Shown one piece after another: positions 55,235 through 63,757 of a stretch of DNA of 64,000 nt. The stretch is from Sphingobium fuliginis (GTDB taxonomy: Bacteria; Pseudomonadota; Alphaproteobacteria; Sphingomonadales; Sphingomonadaceae). Position 1 is the first letter of the stretch; each line of letters opens with the position of its first letter. The notes below the pieces were generated by a model that ran no database searches, had not been told where the DNA came from, and saw only the letters and a list, made by a program, of their open reading frames with translations. The DNA is taken from assembly GCF_004152845.1 (NCBI RefSeq), contig NZ_SEON01000001.1:868001-932000 (forward strand), given 5' to 3'. The position numbers and the translations under genes were made by a program.

Positions 55235-55558
55235 TCAGTTGGCGGGGCCGCGCAGGCGCTCGATTTCCCTGTTCAATGCGTGACTTTCATCGGTGACGAT
55301 GCGCTCGACCACGGCCAGCCTGTCCTTCATCGATCCGAGTTCGGCACGAAGCTGGGCGTTTTCCTGGGTCAGCAGGCTGATCCGTTCCATCGCCTCATTG
55401 CCCGCCCTGGGATAGACGGCCTGGCCCCAGGCCCCATCCAACGGATAACCATGCTTGATCCGCAGCCAGGTGGTGAAGATCCATCCGCCCACACCGATCC
55501 CGGTACAGATCGCGATCAGCGGCGCGAGTTGCGCGAACATCGCGAATTGTTCCGACAT
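55235..55558 (-). CDS. small PspB-like membrane/coiled-coil protein (first)
   Basis: A 107-residue protein: membrane helix LAPLIAICTGIGVGGWIFTTWL, a short basic loop (RIKHGYPLDG), and a C-terminal coiled coil, LLTQENAQLRAELGSMKDRL then AVVERIVTDESHALNREIER. The motif VERIVTD also appears in PspB here as VERIVAADN, consistent with descent from PspB by duplication. A strong GGGAGG site precedes the ATG at 55558. It begins about 130 bases after pspC, across a gap with no visible promoter. Confidence 0.75.
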   Translation of the reverse strand: MSEQFAMFAQLAPLIAICTGIGVGGWIFTTWLRIKHGYPLDGAWGQAVYPRAGNEAMERISLLTQENAQLRAELGSMKDRLAVVERIVTDESHALNREIERLRGPAN

Positions 55559-55686
55559 GGCAAACCTCCCTCATTCCGCTCCCCATGGGCGCGGCCCATC
55601 AGATGTTGGATTTCTCAGACAAATTGGCCGGCTTTTCGACAGGCTCCCAAGCCCGTTCGATAAACGGCGTAGGCGATGCGATTCCG

Positions 55687-56067
55687 TCAGCGCAGGCTGT
55701 CGATCTCATCCGCCAGCCTGGTGTTGCGGCTGGTATAGTAGGTTTCGATGTCGGCCAGGCGCCGGTCGATGTCGCGGAACTTGGACCGCACGTCGCGGGT
55801 GGAGCGCGCCGGATTGGTGCGCACGCCCTGCCAGAATTTCTGGTCGTCGCGGTCGGCATAGAGGCCCAGCGGCTTGTTCTCGGCAAAATAGGCGACGACG
55901 AAATAGGCGATCAGCGTCCAGGGAAAGGCCCCCATCAGCGTCACCAGCACGGCGCCGACCCGGACCCACAGCACGTCGATCCCCGTATAGTCGGCAATGC
56001 CGGCGCAGACGCCCATCCATTTGCCGTTCTGCTTGTCGAGATAGAATTTGGTGCGACGGGCAGCCAT
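55687..56067 (-). CDS. pspC: phage shock protein C
   Basis: A 126-residue membrane protein. The PspC domain covers residues 1-65 (FYLDKQNGKWMGVCAGIADYTGIDVLWVRVG, then AVLVTLMGAFPWTLIAYFVVAYF). The cytoplasmic C-terminal part is a coiled coil ending RDIDRRLADIETYYTSRNTR LADEIDSLR-like. PspC with PspB senses inner-membrane stress and draws PspA away from PspF. I chose the ATG at 56067, one base after the pspB stop, because it gives the exact family N-terminus. Confidence 0.93.
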   Translation of the reverse strand: MAARRTKFYLDKQNGKWMGVCAGIADYTGIDVLWVRVGAVLVTLMGAFPWTLIAYFVVAYFAENKPLGLYADRDDQKFWQGVRTNPARSTRDVRSKFRDIDRRLADIETYYTSRNTRLADEIDSLR

Positions 56068-56068
56068 C

Positions 56069-56365
56069 TCAATTCCTCCTGTCGGGATTTTGGCGTTCGG
56101 GATATGGGCGGTCGAACTCATAGCCATCGTCCTGCGACGGACGGGCGGGGCGGAAATCGGGGTTGTCGGCGGCGACGATCCGTTCGACCGTCTGCAGCCG
56201 CTCCTCCAGCCGCCGGGCGAGCAGGTGAAGCTCGTCCAGCAGCTTCTCGTCCTCATCGGTGATCTTGGGCGCCTGCTTCCACTTGGTGACATAGTGGAAG
56301 ATCAGCCAGGGCATGCCGATGAACAGCATGCCGCAGATCATGATGGGCAGGAACACGTCCTCCAT
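56069..56365 (-). CDS. pspB: phage shock protein B
   Basis: A 98-residue membrane protein with an N-terminal helix (FLPIMICGMLFIGMPWLIFHYVTKW) and a coiled coil LDELHLLARRLEERLQTVER, the standard PspB layout. The tail is longer than in E. coli and rich in Asp, Pro and Arg (NPDFRPARPSQDDGYEFDRP). It starts 3 bases after pspA and is followed 1 base later by pspC, so the three are one translational unit. Confidence 0.92.
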   Translation of the reverse strand: MEDVFLPIMICGMLFIGMPWLIFHYVTKWKQAPKITDEDEKLLDELHLLARRLEERLQTVERIVAADNPDFRPARPSQDDGYEFDRPYPERQNPDRRN

Positions 56366-56368
56366 GCG

Positions 56369-57037
56369 TCACTCTCCCTTGTTCATGGACGCCTTGAGCG
56401 CGGCCAGTTCGGCATCGACCTTGTCGCTGGCCTTCAGCTCGGCAATCTCTTCCTCCAGCGTCTTGGGCTGGGCGCCAAGACCCATGGCGTCCGCGCGGCC
56501 TTCGGCCATGTCGACCCGCCGTTCCAGCATGTCGAAGCGGGCGAAGGCGTCGTTCACCTTCTCGCCGGCATAGGCTTCGCGGACGCGCAGGCGATTCTGG
56601 GCGCTTTCCATGCGGGTCACAAGGCTGTTCTGGCGGGCGCGCGCCTCGCGCAGCTTGGCCTGGAGCTTTGCGATGTCCTCTTCGGAGGCGCGCAGCGCTT
56701 CGTCCAGCACCCCGATCTCATGGGAAAGCTGCTCCGCCATGTCGGCTGCCTTCTGCTTTTCCACCAGCGCGGCCTTGGCAAGGTCTTCGCGGTCCTTGCT
56801 GAGCGCGAGCTGGGCCTTTTCCGTCCAGCTGTCCTGCAGGCCCTGAAGCTTGGCGATGTGGCGCCGCATTTCCTTCTGGTCGGCGATGGTGCGGGCAGCA
56901 GAGGCGCGCACCTCGACCAGCGTCTCCTCCATTTCGAGGATGATCATGCGGATCATCTTCGCCGGGTCTTCCGCCCGGTCGAGCAGGTCGGTGACATTGG
57001 CGGCGATGATGTCGCGGGTGCGGGAGAAAATACCCAT
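56369..57037 (-). CDS. pspA: phage shock protein A
   Basis: A 222-residue peripheral membrane protein of the PspA/IM30 family, almost wholly helical. The N-terminal amphipathic helix is MGIFSRTRDIIAANVTDLLDRAEDP, followed by RMIILEMEETLVEVRASAAR and a long coiled coil. PspA binds damaged inner membrane and, in its free form, inhibits the activator PspF. The family pattern is complete. It lies 38 bases after the small 57-residue gene under the same sigma-54 promoter. Confidence 0.96.
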   Translation of the reverse strand: MGIFSRTRDIIAANVTDLLDRAEDPAKMIRMIILEMEETLVEVRASAARTIADQKEMRRHIAKLQGLQDSWTEKAQLALSKDREDLAKAALVEKQKAADMAEQLSHEIGVLDEALRASEEDIAKLQAKLREARARQNSLVTRMESAQNRLRVREAYAGEKVNDAFARFDMLERRVDMAEGRADAMGLGAQPKTLEEEIAELKASDKVDAELAALKASMNKGE

Positions 57038-57075
57038 TTGAACTTCACTCCTGGTACGAACTTGTTAGGCAGGCC

Positions 57076-57249
57076 TTACGCCAGATAGTGCAAGGCTGCG
57101 GGGCATTCCTTGTTCGCGAGCATCGGGATTTCGCTGGCGCGGGCCGGGCCGACCGCCGAAAGGATCAGGGTCGATCCGAACAGGACGGAGGCGATGGCGA
57201 CGGACAGGAACTGGCCGATTTCGCGAACGCTGTTGCTTTGCTTTTCCAT
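57076..57249 (-). CDS. 57-aa membrane protein, first gene of the psp operon
   Basis: A 57-residue protein: short charged N-terminus (EKQSNSVREIGQFL), one membrane segment or signal peptide (SVAIASVLFGSTLILSAV) and a C-terminal tail, GPARASEIPMLANKECPAALHYLA. AxA before the tail (ARA-SE) suggests possible signal-peptidase cleavage, which would release a 20-residue peptide with one cysteine. The start is set by an AGGAG site 7 bases before 57249. It is the first gene downstream of the sigma-54 promoter. I know of no named family. Confidence 0.7.
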   Translation of the reverse strand: MEKQSNSVREIGQFLSVAIASVLFGSTLILSAVGPARASEIPMLANKECPAALHYLA

Positions 57250-57318
57250 GATAAACTCCTGAACCTTGGCCTTCGTCGATGTGCCGCTTGATGCGTCAGC
57301 GGCTTCGCTTTCCAACTT

Positions 57319-57334
57319 TGCAGAAGCCGTGCCA
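57319..57334 (-). promoter_or_regulatory. sigma-54 promoter of the psp operon
   Basis: On the minus strand TGGCACGGCTTCTGCA matches the sigma-54 consensus TGGCACG-N4-TTGCW at all positions but one, with the essential GG and GC elements spaced correctly. It lies about 70 bases before the 57-residue gene. PspF on the opposite strand is the expected enhancer-binding activator. Upstream, the AT-rich sequence with AAATGACGGAATTTCGCG at 57341-57358 could hold PspF binding sites. Confidence 0.88.
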
Positions 57335-57424
57335 ATTTGCGGAAATGACGGAATTTCGCGGTTTTTTACGATTGTCCGAATATTGGGCTTGCCGAAAGAT
57401 GGGAAATTTCACCATAAGTTGGGG

Positions 57425-58441
57425 ATGGAGAAAAATACCCAGTTCGTCGGCCAGTCGCTGGCCTTTCTGGATGCGGTCGAGCAGGCCGGGCGGGCGGCAG
57501 AACTCAACCGGCCGGTCCTGGTCATCGGCGAACGCGGGACCGGCAAGGAACTGATCGCCGAGCGCCTTCACCACCTCTCGCCGCGCTGGGACGAACCGCT
57601 GATCGTCATGAACTGCGCGGCCCTGCCCGAAACGCTGATCGAGGCGGAACTGTTCGGCCATGAACAGGGCGCGTTTACGGGCGCGGCGCGGGCGCGGGCG
57701 GGGCGGTTCGAGGAAGCCGATGGCGGCACGCTGTTTCTGGACGAGCTGGGCACGCTGTCCATGGCGGCGCAGGAGCGGCTGCTGCGGGTCATCGAATATG
57801 GCGAGGTGACGCGGATCGGGGCGTCGAAGCCCATGACCGTCGACGTGCGGATCGTCGCGGCGACCAATGAGGATTTGCCCGCCGCCGCCGATGCCGGGCG
57901 GTTCCGGCCCGACCTGCTGGACCGGCTGAGCTTCGAGGTGATCACCTTGCCGCCGCTGCGGGCGCGGGAGGGGGATGTCGCGGTGCTGGCCGATCATTTC
58001 GGGCGGCGCATGGCGGCGGAGATCGGCTGGCCGCAATGGCCGGGCTTTTCCGCCGCCTGCATGGCCGAGCTGGAGGCGCATGACTGGCCCGGCAATGTGC
58101 GCGAGCTGCGCAATGTGGTGGAACGGGCCGTCTATCGCTGGAATGAGCCCGGGCGGCCGGTCGCGGCGATCGTGTTCGATCCCTTCGCCTCGCCGTGGAA
58201 GCCCAAGGCGTTGATGCCGGCAAGGGTGGAGGCGGAGGCGGGTCCGTCAGCCGTCCAGATAGCGAACGGCCATGACGCGATCACCGACCTCAAATCCGCC
58301 GTCGATGCGCATGAGGCCGCCATCGTGCGGGCGGCGCTGGAGCGCTACCGCTACAACCAGCGCGCGACGGCGAAGGGATTGGGGCTGACCTATGACCAGC
58401 TTCGCCATTGCATGAAGAAACATGGGTTGAGCGCGGGGTAG
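57425..58441 (+). CDS. pspF: sigma-54-dependent activator PspF
   Basis: A 338-residue enhancer-binding protein with no N-terminal receiver domain, as in PspF. The AAA+ domain has Walker A GERGTGKE (35-42), the sigma-54-contacting loop GAFTGA (82-87), and GGTLFLDELGTLSMAAQ. The C-terminal Fis-type helix-turn-helix is RATAKGLGLTYDQLRHCMKKHG. In the Psp system it is inhibited by PspA and activates transcription from the divergent sigma-54 promoter. I chose the ATG at 57425 as the family-like start; the open frame extends to 57266 across the promoter. Confidence 0.95.
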   Translation: MEKNTQFVGQSLAFLDAVEQAGRAAELNRPVLVIGERGTGKELIAERLHHLSPRWDEPLIVMNCAALPETLIEAELFGHEQGAFTGAARARAGRFEEADGGTLFLDELGTLSMAAQERLLRVIEYGEVTRIGASKPMTVDVRIVAATNEDLPAAADAGRFRPDLLDRLSFEVITLPPLRAREGDVAVLADHFGRRMAAEIGWPQWPGFSAACMAELEAHDWPGNVRELRNVVERAVYRWNEPGRPVAAIVFDPFASPWKPKALMPARVEAEAGPSAVQIANGHDAITDLKSAVDAHEAAIVRAALERYRYNQRATAKGLGLTYDQLRHCMKKHGLSAG

Positions 58442-58442
58442 C

Positions 58443-58572
58443 CACCTCCCGCAAGCGGGACGGGCTGGAGGTGGGGGTGGGCATGCCGCGCCAGCGGCAA
58501 TTTGCAACTGAGGACAGAAGCTCGCTCCGCTCGCGCCCACCCCTAACCCCTCCCGTCTACGGGAGGGGGACT
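58443..58572 (-). repeat. dispersed ~130-bp palindromic element, copy 5 (diverged)
   Basis: Between the convergent ends of pspF and the dehydrogenase gene. GAAGCTCGCTCCGCTCGCGC then CCACCCCTAACCCCTCCCGT and GGGCATGCCGCGCCAGCGGC are recognisably related to copies 3 and 4, but the left hairpin and middle have drifted. Confidence 0.75.
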
Positions 58573-58581
58573 ATTGTCCTC

Positions 58582-59460
58582 TTAACGCGTCGGCACGGGC
58601 TCCGCGCCCGAATAATCGTAAAAGCCCTTGCCGGTCTTCCGCCCGAGCCAGCCCGCCTCGACATATTTCACCAGCAGCGGCGCGGGGCGATATTTGGGAT
58701 CGCCGGTCGTGTTCTGCAGCACCTTGCAGATTTCCAGGCAGGTATCGAGGCCGATGAAATCCGCCAGCGTCAGCGGACCCATGGGATGGTTGAGGCCCAG
58801 CATCGCGCCCTTGTCGATGTCGACCACGCTGCCCACGCCCTCGCCCAGCGCGAACACCGCCTCGTTGAGCATCGGCAGCAGGATGCGGTTCACCACGAAG
58901 CCCGGCGCGTCGAAGGCATGGACGACCTGCTTGCCCAGGCTGGCGGCGAATGCTTCCACCGCGCTCACCGTCTCCGCGCTGGTGGCGAGGCCGCGAATGA
59001 CCTCGACCAGCGCCATGACCGGCACCGGGTTGAAGAAATGCACGCCCACGAAGCGCCCCGCATCGGGCGCCGCCTGCGCCAGCCGGGTGATCGGGATGGA
59101 GGAGGTGTTGGAGGCGAGGATCGCATCGCCGGCCAGCAGGGCGCCGACATTGGCGAAGATCGAACGCTTGATCTCTTCCCGCTCGGTCGCGGCTTCGATC
59201 ACCAACTGGCAGGCGGCCAGCGGCGCGACTTCGCCCACCGGCGTGATCCGGGCGATGGCTGCGTCGGCGTCGGCCTGCGCCAGCTTGCCCTTTTCCACAG
59301 CCTTTGCGAGTTGACGGATGATGCCGTCGCGGCCCTTCTGCGCGCGGGGCAGATCGATGTCGGACAGGATCACCTCATAGCCCGCCTGCGCCGCCACCTG
59401 CGCGATGCCCGCGCCCATCTGGCCCGCGCCGATCACGCCCACGGTCCGAATATCCGTCAT
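58582..59460 (-). CDS. 3-hydroxybutyryl-CoA dehydrogenase
   Basis: A 292-residue NAD-dependent enzyme oxidising 3-hydroxyacyl-CoA. The N-terminal Rossmann motif is [24 protein letters not shown]. The catalytic region includes [39 protein letters not shown] with the active-site His, Ser and Asn, and the C-terminal dimerisation domain has [23 protein letters not shown] and [18 protein letters not shown]. Length matches the short single-function family rather than the fused FadB type. Start is the ATG 59460. It faces away from the Tol-Pal operon. Confidence 0.94.
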   Translation of the reverse strand: MTDIRTVGVIGAGQMGAGIAQVAAQAGYEVILSDIDLPRAQKGRDGIIRQLAKAVEKGKLAQADADAAIARITPVGEVAPLAACQLVIEAATEREEIKRSIFANVGALLAGDAILASNTSSIPITRLAQAAPDAGRFVGVHFFNPVPVMALVEVIRGLATSAETVSAVEAFAASLGKQVVHAFDAPGFVVNRILLPMLNEAVFALGEGVGSVVDIDKGAMLGLNHPMGPLTLADFIGLDTCLEICKVLQNTTGDPKYRPAPLLVKYVEAGWLGRKTGKGFYDYSGAEPVPTR

Positions 59461-59639
59461 TGCCGAAACCCTCCTGCACTGAATCCTGTTCGCCGTCCCC
59501 GTAGCGCCATGGCAGGCGGGCCGCCAGAGCTTCCGCACGGGCGAAAGCGGACGGAAAGCCCCGGACGGTCGGCGGAGCGCTGATCTTTCTGTGATTTCCC
59601 GCTTTGCGCCGCGCCTGCTTGATGGTTAAAAGCCCCGGC

Positions 59640-60110
59640 ATGTCCGTTTCAGACCTGCTGCCCGCGCCGGCGACCGGAAGGTTCATTGCCGCCGTGCATC
59701 ACTTCCCGCTGCGCGTCTATTTCGAGGACACCGATCTGTCCGGCCTCGTCTATCACGCCAATTATCTACGCTATATGGAGCGGGCGCGGTCGGACATGCT
59801 GCGCATCGCGGGGATCGACCAGCGCGGCAATCTGGAGGGGGGAGAGGGCGTCTATGCCGTCACCGACCTTCAGCTCCATTACCGCCGCCCCGCCCGGCTG
59901 GACGATGACCTGATGGTCGTGAGCCGCGTCACCAAAGTCGGCGCCGCTTCATGTTCCATTCATCAGACGGTCATGCGCGATGGGGAAATACTGACGCAAG
60001 GCGATGTTTCCGTCGCCTTCCTGACGCCCCAGGGCCGCCCGCGCCGGCAACCCAAGCCCTGGACCGACATTTTCAGCCGTTTGATGAGAGGGGAAGACAT
60101 CAACCCATGA
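59640..60110 (+). CDS. ybgC: acyl-CoA thioesterase YbgC of the Tol-Pal operon
   Basis: A 156-residue hot-dog-fold thioesterase. The family signature is RVYFEDTDLSGLVYHANYLRYMERARSDML, where the Asp in EDTD is catalytic. YbgC acts on short acyl-CoAs or acyl carrier protein and is the customary first gene of tol-pal. I chose the ATG at 59640; another ATG lies at 59622. The stop overlaps the tolQ start (60107-60110). Confidence 0.93.
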   Translation: MSVSDLLPAPATGRFIAAVHHFPLRVYFEDTDLSGLVYHANYLRYMERARSDMLRIAGIDQRGNLEGGEGVYAVTDLQLHYRRPARLDDDLMVVSRVTKVGAASCSIHQTVMRDGEILTQGDVSVAFLTPQGRPRRQPKPWTDIFSRLMRGEDINP

Positions 60111-60826
60111 GCCTTTCGATGCCCGACGTTGGCCTTGCGGTCGGCAATGCCGCGCAAGCCGCCACCATTTCGCCGCTGGCCCTGTTCCTTCAGGCCGACA
60201 TCGTCGTGAAGGTGGTGATGCTGGGCCTGCTGCTGGCCAGCATCTGGACCTGGGCGATGATCATCGGCTTCAGCTTCACCCTGCGCAAGGCGAGCCGGCA
60301 GAGCCGGGCGTTCGAGCAGGATTTCTGGAAGGCGGAGGATATAGACCGCTTCTATGAAGCCCGCGGCAAGGCGGAATTCCCCGCCGCCAGGGTGATGGCT
60401 GCGGGCGTCACCGAATGGCGACGCTCCACCGCGCAGAAGGTGATCGACCGGGAGGGCACCCGCGACCGGCTGTCGACCGCCATGTCCAGCACCATCGCGG
60501 CGGAGGTCGACCGGCTGTCGGACCGGCTGAACATCCTGGCCACCATCGGGTCGGTCGCGCCCTTCGTCGGGCTGTTCGGCACGGTATGGGGCATCATGCG
60601 GGCCTTCACCAGCATCGCGGCGGAGCAGAACAGCAGCCTGGCGGTCGTGGCGCCGGGCATTGCGGAGGCGCTGTTCGCCACCGCCATCGGCCTGTTCGCG
60701 GCGATCCCGGCGGTGATCGCCTACAACCGCTTCAGCCATGGCATCAACCGGATGGAATCGGGGCTGACGCGCTTTGCCGACGGCTTCTATTCGACGCTGA
60801 GCCGCGAGCTGGAGGCGCAGCGGTGA
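60107..60826 (+). CDS. tolQ: Tol-Pal protein TolQ
   Basis: A 239-residue inner-membrane protein of the MotA/ExbB family, part of the proton-driven TolQR motor that energises outer-membrane constriction during division. Three helices are visible: SPLALFLQADIVVKVVMLGLLLASIWTWAMIIGF, ILATIGSVAPFVGLFGTVWGIMRAF with the channel motif, and VVAPGIAEALFATAIGLFAAIPAVIAYNRF. It starts at the ATG overlapping the ybgC stop. Confidence 0.96.
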   Translation: MSLSMPDVGLAVGNAAQAATISPLALFLQADIVVKVVMLGLLLASIWTWAMIIGFSFTLRKASRQSRAFEQDFWKAEDIDRFYEARGKAEFPAARVMAAGVTEWRRSTAQKVIDREGTRDRLSTAMSSTIAAEVDRLSDRLNILATIGSVAPFVGLFGTVWGIMRAFTSIAAEQNSSLAVVAPGIAEALFATAIGLFAAIPAVIAYNRFSHGINRMESGLTRFADGFYSTLSRELEAQR

Positions 60827-60848
60827 CGGGTGAAAGAGGAGCGCGCTG

Positions 60849-61316
<468 letters not shown>

Positions 61317-61328
61317 GGGCCATAGGTC

Positions 61329-62297
61329 GTGGCGATGGATCGCGCGGAGAAAATCGGCCTTGGCGTGGCGACGGCGGGACATGTCCTGCTGTTCGGCCTG
61401 CTGTCGTCCGGCTTTCTGGCCACTCCCAACCCCCTGAAGCTCAATTCGCCGCCGATGGACGTCAGCCTGGTGGATGAGGTGGCGCTGAAGTCGACGGCGC
61501 CGCAGGTTTCGACGCAGCCGCCCCCGCCCAGCGTCGCGCCGGAGCAAGGGCCGACCGAGGATGCCGCGCCTGCGCCGGAACCCGAACCGGCGCCGCAGCC
61601 CGAACCGACCCCGGCGCCGCCGGCTCCCCGGCCCGCGCCGCCCAAGCCGGTGGCAAAGCCAGCGCCGCCCAAGCCCGCGCCCGCTCCGCCGAAGAAGGAT
61701 ATGCCCGCCGCCAAGCCGAAGCCCAAGCCGGCGGCGGAAAAACCCGCCCCCGCCAAGTCCAAGCCTGCGCCGGAAAAACCCAAGCCAGCCGCCGCCGCGC
61801 CCGCCAAGGCGTCGCAGAAGCCCGCCGCCAGGCCCAGGTCCGACGCGCCTGCCCGCGCTTCGGGACAGGGCAAGGCGGACAAGCCCAAGGGATCGCTGCT
61901 GGGCAAGGATTTCCTGAAGGGCATCGACACCGAGGATGACGCGCCGCGCAAGCCCGCGCCGGCGCCCGCCGCCGCCATGGGCCCCGCGCAGAAGGCCGCG
62001 CTGGACGCGGAAATCCGCCGCCAGCTCAAGCCCTATTGGAAATCCCCGAGCGGCGCGGACATCGAACAGCTTCGCACCTTCGTCGACGTGCAGCTTGCCC
62101 GCGACGGTTCGCTCGCGGGGCAGCCGCAGGTCGTCAACACCACCGGCATCACCGCCAGCAACCGCACGCAGGTGACGCTGCATCAGGAACTGGCGGTGAA
62201 GGCGATCCGCCTGGCCGCGCCGTTCAAGCTGCCGCCCGCTCTTTATGATGGCTGGAAATCCCTCCGCATCTCCTTCGACAAGAGGCTATCGCAATGA
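61329..62297 (+). CDS. tolA: Tol-Pal protein TolA / TonB-like
   Basis: A 322-residue protein anchored by an N-terminal helix (GLGVATAGHVLLFGLLSSGFLA). A long proline-, alanine- and lysine-rich central region (about residues 60-210) spans the periplasm. The C-terminal TonB_C/TolA-III-like domain includes EIRRQLKPYWKSPSGADIEQLRTFVDVQLARDGSLAGQP and ends with LRISFDKRLSQ. The start is a GTG (61329) with an ATG two codons later. It links TolQR to Pal and TolB. Its stop overlaps the tolB start. Confidence 0.9.
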   Translation: MAMDRAEKIGLGVATAGHVLLFGLLSSGFLATPNPLKLNSPPMDVSLVDEVALKSTAPQVSTQPPPPSVAPEQGPTEDAAPAPEPEPAPQPEPTPAPPAPRPAPPKPVAKPAPPKPAPAPPKKDMPAAKPKPKPAAEKPAPAKSKPAPEKPKPAAAAPAKASQKPAARPRSDAPARASGQGKADKPKGSLLGKDFLKGIDTEDDAPRKPAPAPAAAMGPAQKAALDAEIRRQLKPYWKSPSGADIEQLRTFVDVQLARDGSLAGQPQVVNTTGITASNRTQVTLHQELAVKAIRLAAPFKLPPALYDGWKSLRISFDKRLSQ

Positions 62298-63643
62298 CCC
62301 GACCCTTCAGGACAGGAAAGGCCCGAGCCATGTTCGGCGCCACGCTGGGGGCGCTGCTGCTGGCGTTCGCGCCCGCCGCTTCCGCGCAGCTCAGCGTCGA
62401 TGTGACGGACGAATCCTCCTCCAACCTCAAGATCGTCGTCCCCGCGCTGCCGGCGCAGGCGGAAGTCTCCACGCCCGCAGGCGGTTCCACCGAACTGGGC
62501 CGCAAGATCGCCGAGGTGATCGCCGCCGACCTCAAGGGGTCGGGCCTGTTCGATCCCTCCGGCCCCGGCGGCATCCCGACCATCGCCTTTCCCGAAGTCA
62601 CCAATCCCGCCTACGATAAATGGGGCGCCTATCAGGCGCTGGTGCAGGGCTTCGTCCGCACCACCGGGGGCGAGGCGGACATCACCGTCGGCTGCTATCT
62701 CTACGACGTGGCGCTGAAGCAGGAACTGACGCGGCAGGGCTATGTCGTCGCGCCCCGCGACTGGCGGCGGGCCGCGCATAAATGCGCCGACGCCATCTAT
62801 GCGCGCCTGTCGGGGGAAAGCCCCTTCTTCGACAGCCGCATCGCCTATATCGCGGAAAGCGGTCCCAAGGGGAACCGCACCAAGCGCCTCGCCATCATGG
62901 ATTCGGACGGCGCGAACCACCGTTTCATCACCAATGGCCAGTCGATCGCGCTGACGCCGCGCTTTTCGCCCGACTACAAGTCGATCGTCTATGTGAGCTA
63001 CCTGAACAACCGGGTCCGCATCTATGTCTATGACATCGGCACGGGACGGCAGCGGCTGGTGACGGAAAGCAACAATCCGACCTTCGCGCCGCGCTGGTCG
63101 CCCGACGGCCGCAACATCCTCTTTTCCATGGCGATCGCCGGCAATACGGACATCTATCGCGTTTCGGCCAGCGGCGGCGCGCCCGTGCGCCTGACCACGG
63201 CGCCGGGCATCGATGTCGGCGGCAGCTATTCGCCCGACGGCCGCCAGATCGTCTTCGAAAGCGACCGCTCCGGCAGCCAGCAGATCTATGTCATGAACGC
63301 CGACGGTTCGGGCCAGCGCCGGATCAGCCATGGCGGCGGCCGCTATGCGACGCCCGAATGGAGCCCCCGCGGCGACCTGATCGCCTTCACCAAGATTTCG
63401 GGCGACTTCAAGATCGCGGTCATGACGCCGACCGGCGACAATGAGCGCATCCTGACCAATGGCTGGCAGGATGAGCAGCCGAGCTGGTCGCCCAATGGCC
63501 GCGTGCTGCAATATTTCCGCACCACGCCGGGCCGGGAGGGCAGCAGCCAGGTTTGGCAGGTCGACCTGACCGGCGTGAACGAACGGCGCATACCGACGCC
63601 GCTCAGCGGTTCGGACCCGGCCTGGGGGCCCTTGCTGCCCTGA
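62294..63643 (+). CDS. tolB: Tol-Pal periplasmic protein TolB
   Basis: A 449-residue periplasmic protein. A basic N-terminus with a signal sequence (FGATLGALLLAFAPAASAQ) precedes the N-terminal alpha/beta domain (GRKIAEVIAADLKGSGLFDPSGPGGI) and a six-bladed beta-propeller of WD40-like repeats. The repeats include TPRFSPDYKSIVYVSYLNN, APRWSPDGRNILFSMAIAGN and SYSPDGRQIVFESDRSGSQQIY. TolB binds Pal and releases peptidoglycan contact under TolA pull. It is followed by pal 114 bases later. Confidence 0.97.
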   Translation: MTRPFRTGKARAMFGATLGALLLAFAPAASAQLSVDVTDESSSNLKIVVPALPAQAEVSTPAGGSTELGRKIAEVIAADLKGSGLFDPSGPGGIPTIAFPEVTNPAYDKWGAYQALVQGFVRTTGGEADITVGCYLYDVALKQELTRQGYVVAPRDWRRAAHKCADAIYARLSGESPFFDSRIAYIAESGPKGNRTKRLAIMDSDGANHRFITNGQSIALTPRFSPDYKSIVYVSYLNNRVRIYVYDIGTGRQRLVTESNNPTFAPRWSPDGRNILFSMAIAGNTDIYRVSASGGAPVRLTTAPGIDVGGSYSPDGRQIVFESDRSGSQQIYVMNADGSGQRRISHGGGRYATPEWSPRGDLIAFTKISGDFKIAVMTPTGDNERILTNGWQDEQPSWSPNGRVLQYFRTTPGREGSSQVWQVDLTGVNERRIPTPLSGSDPAWGPLLP

Positions 63644-63757
63644 TATGCGCGGCCATCCCACTCAGGGCGGACTGCCCACGCTCCTGATCTGCATTATATC
63701 GGAACCGAATCGTCCCGACTGCGTAACGACTTTCAGACCATGTTGAGGAGCAACCCG

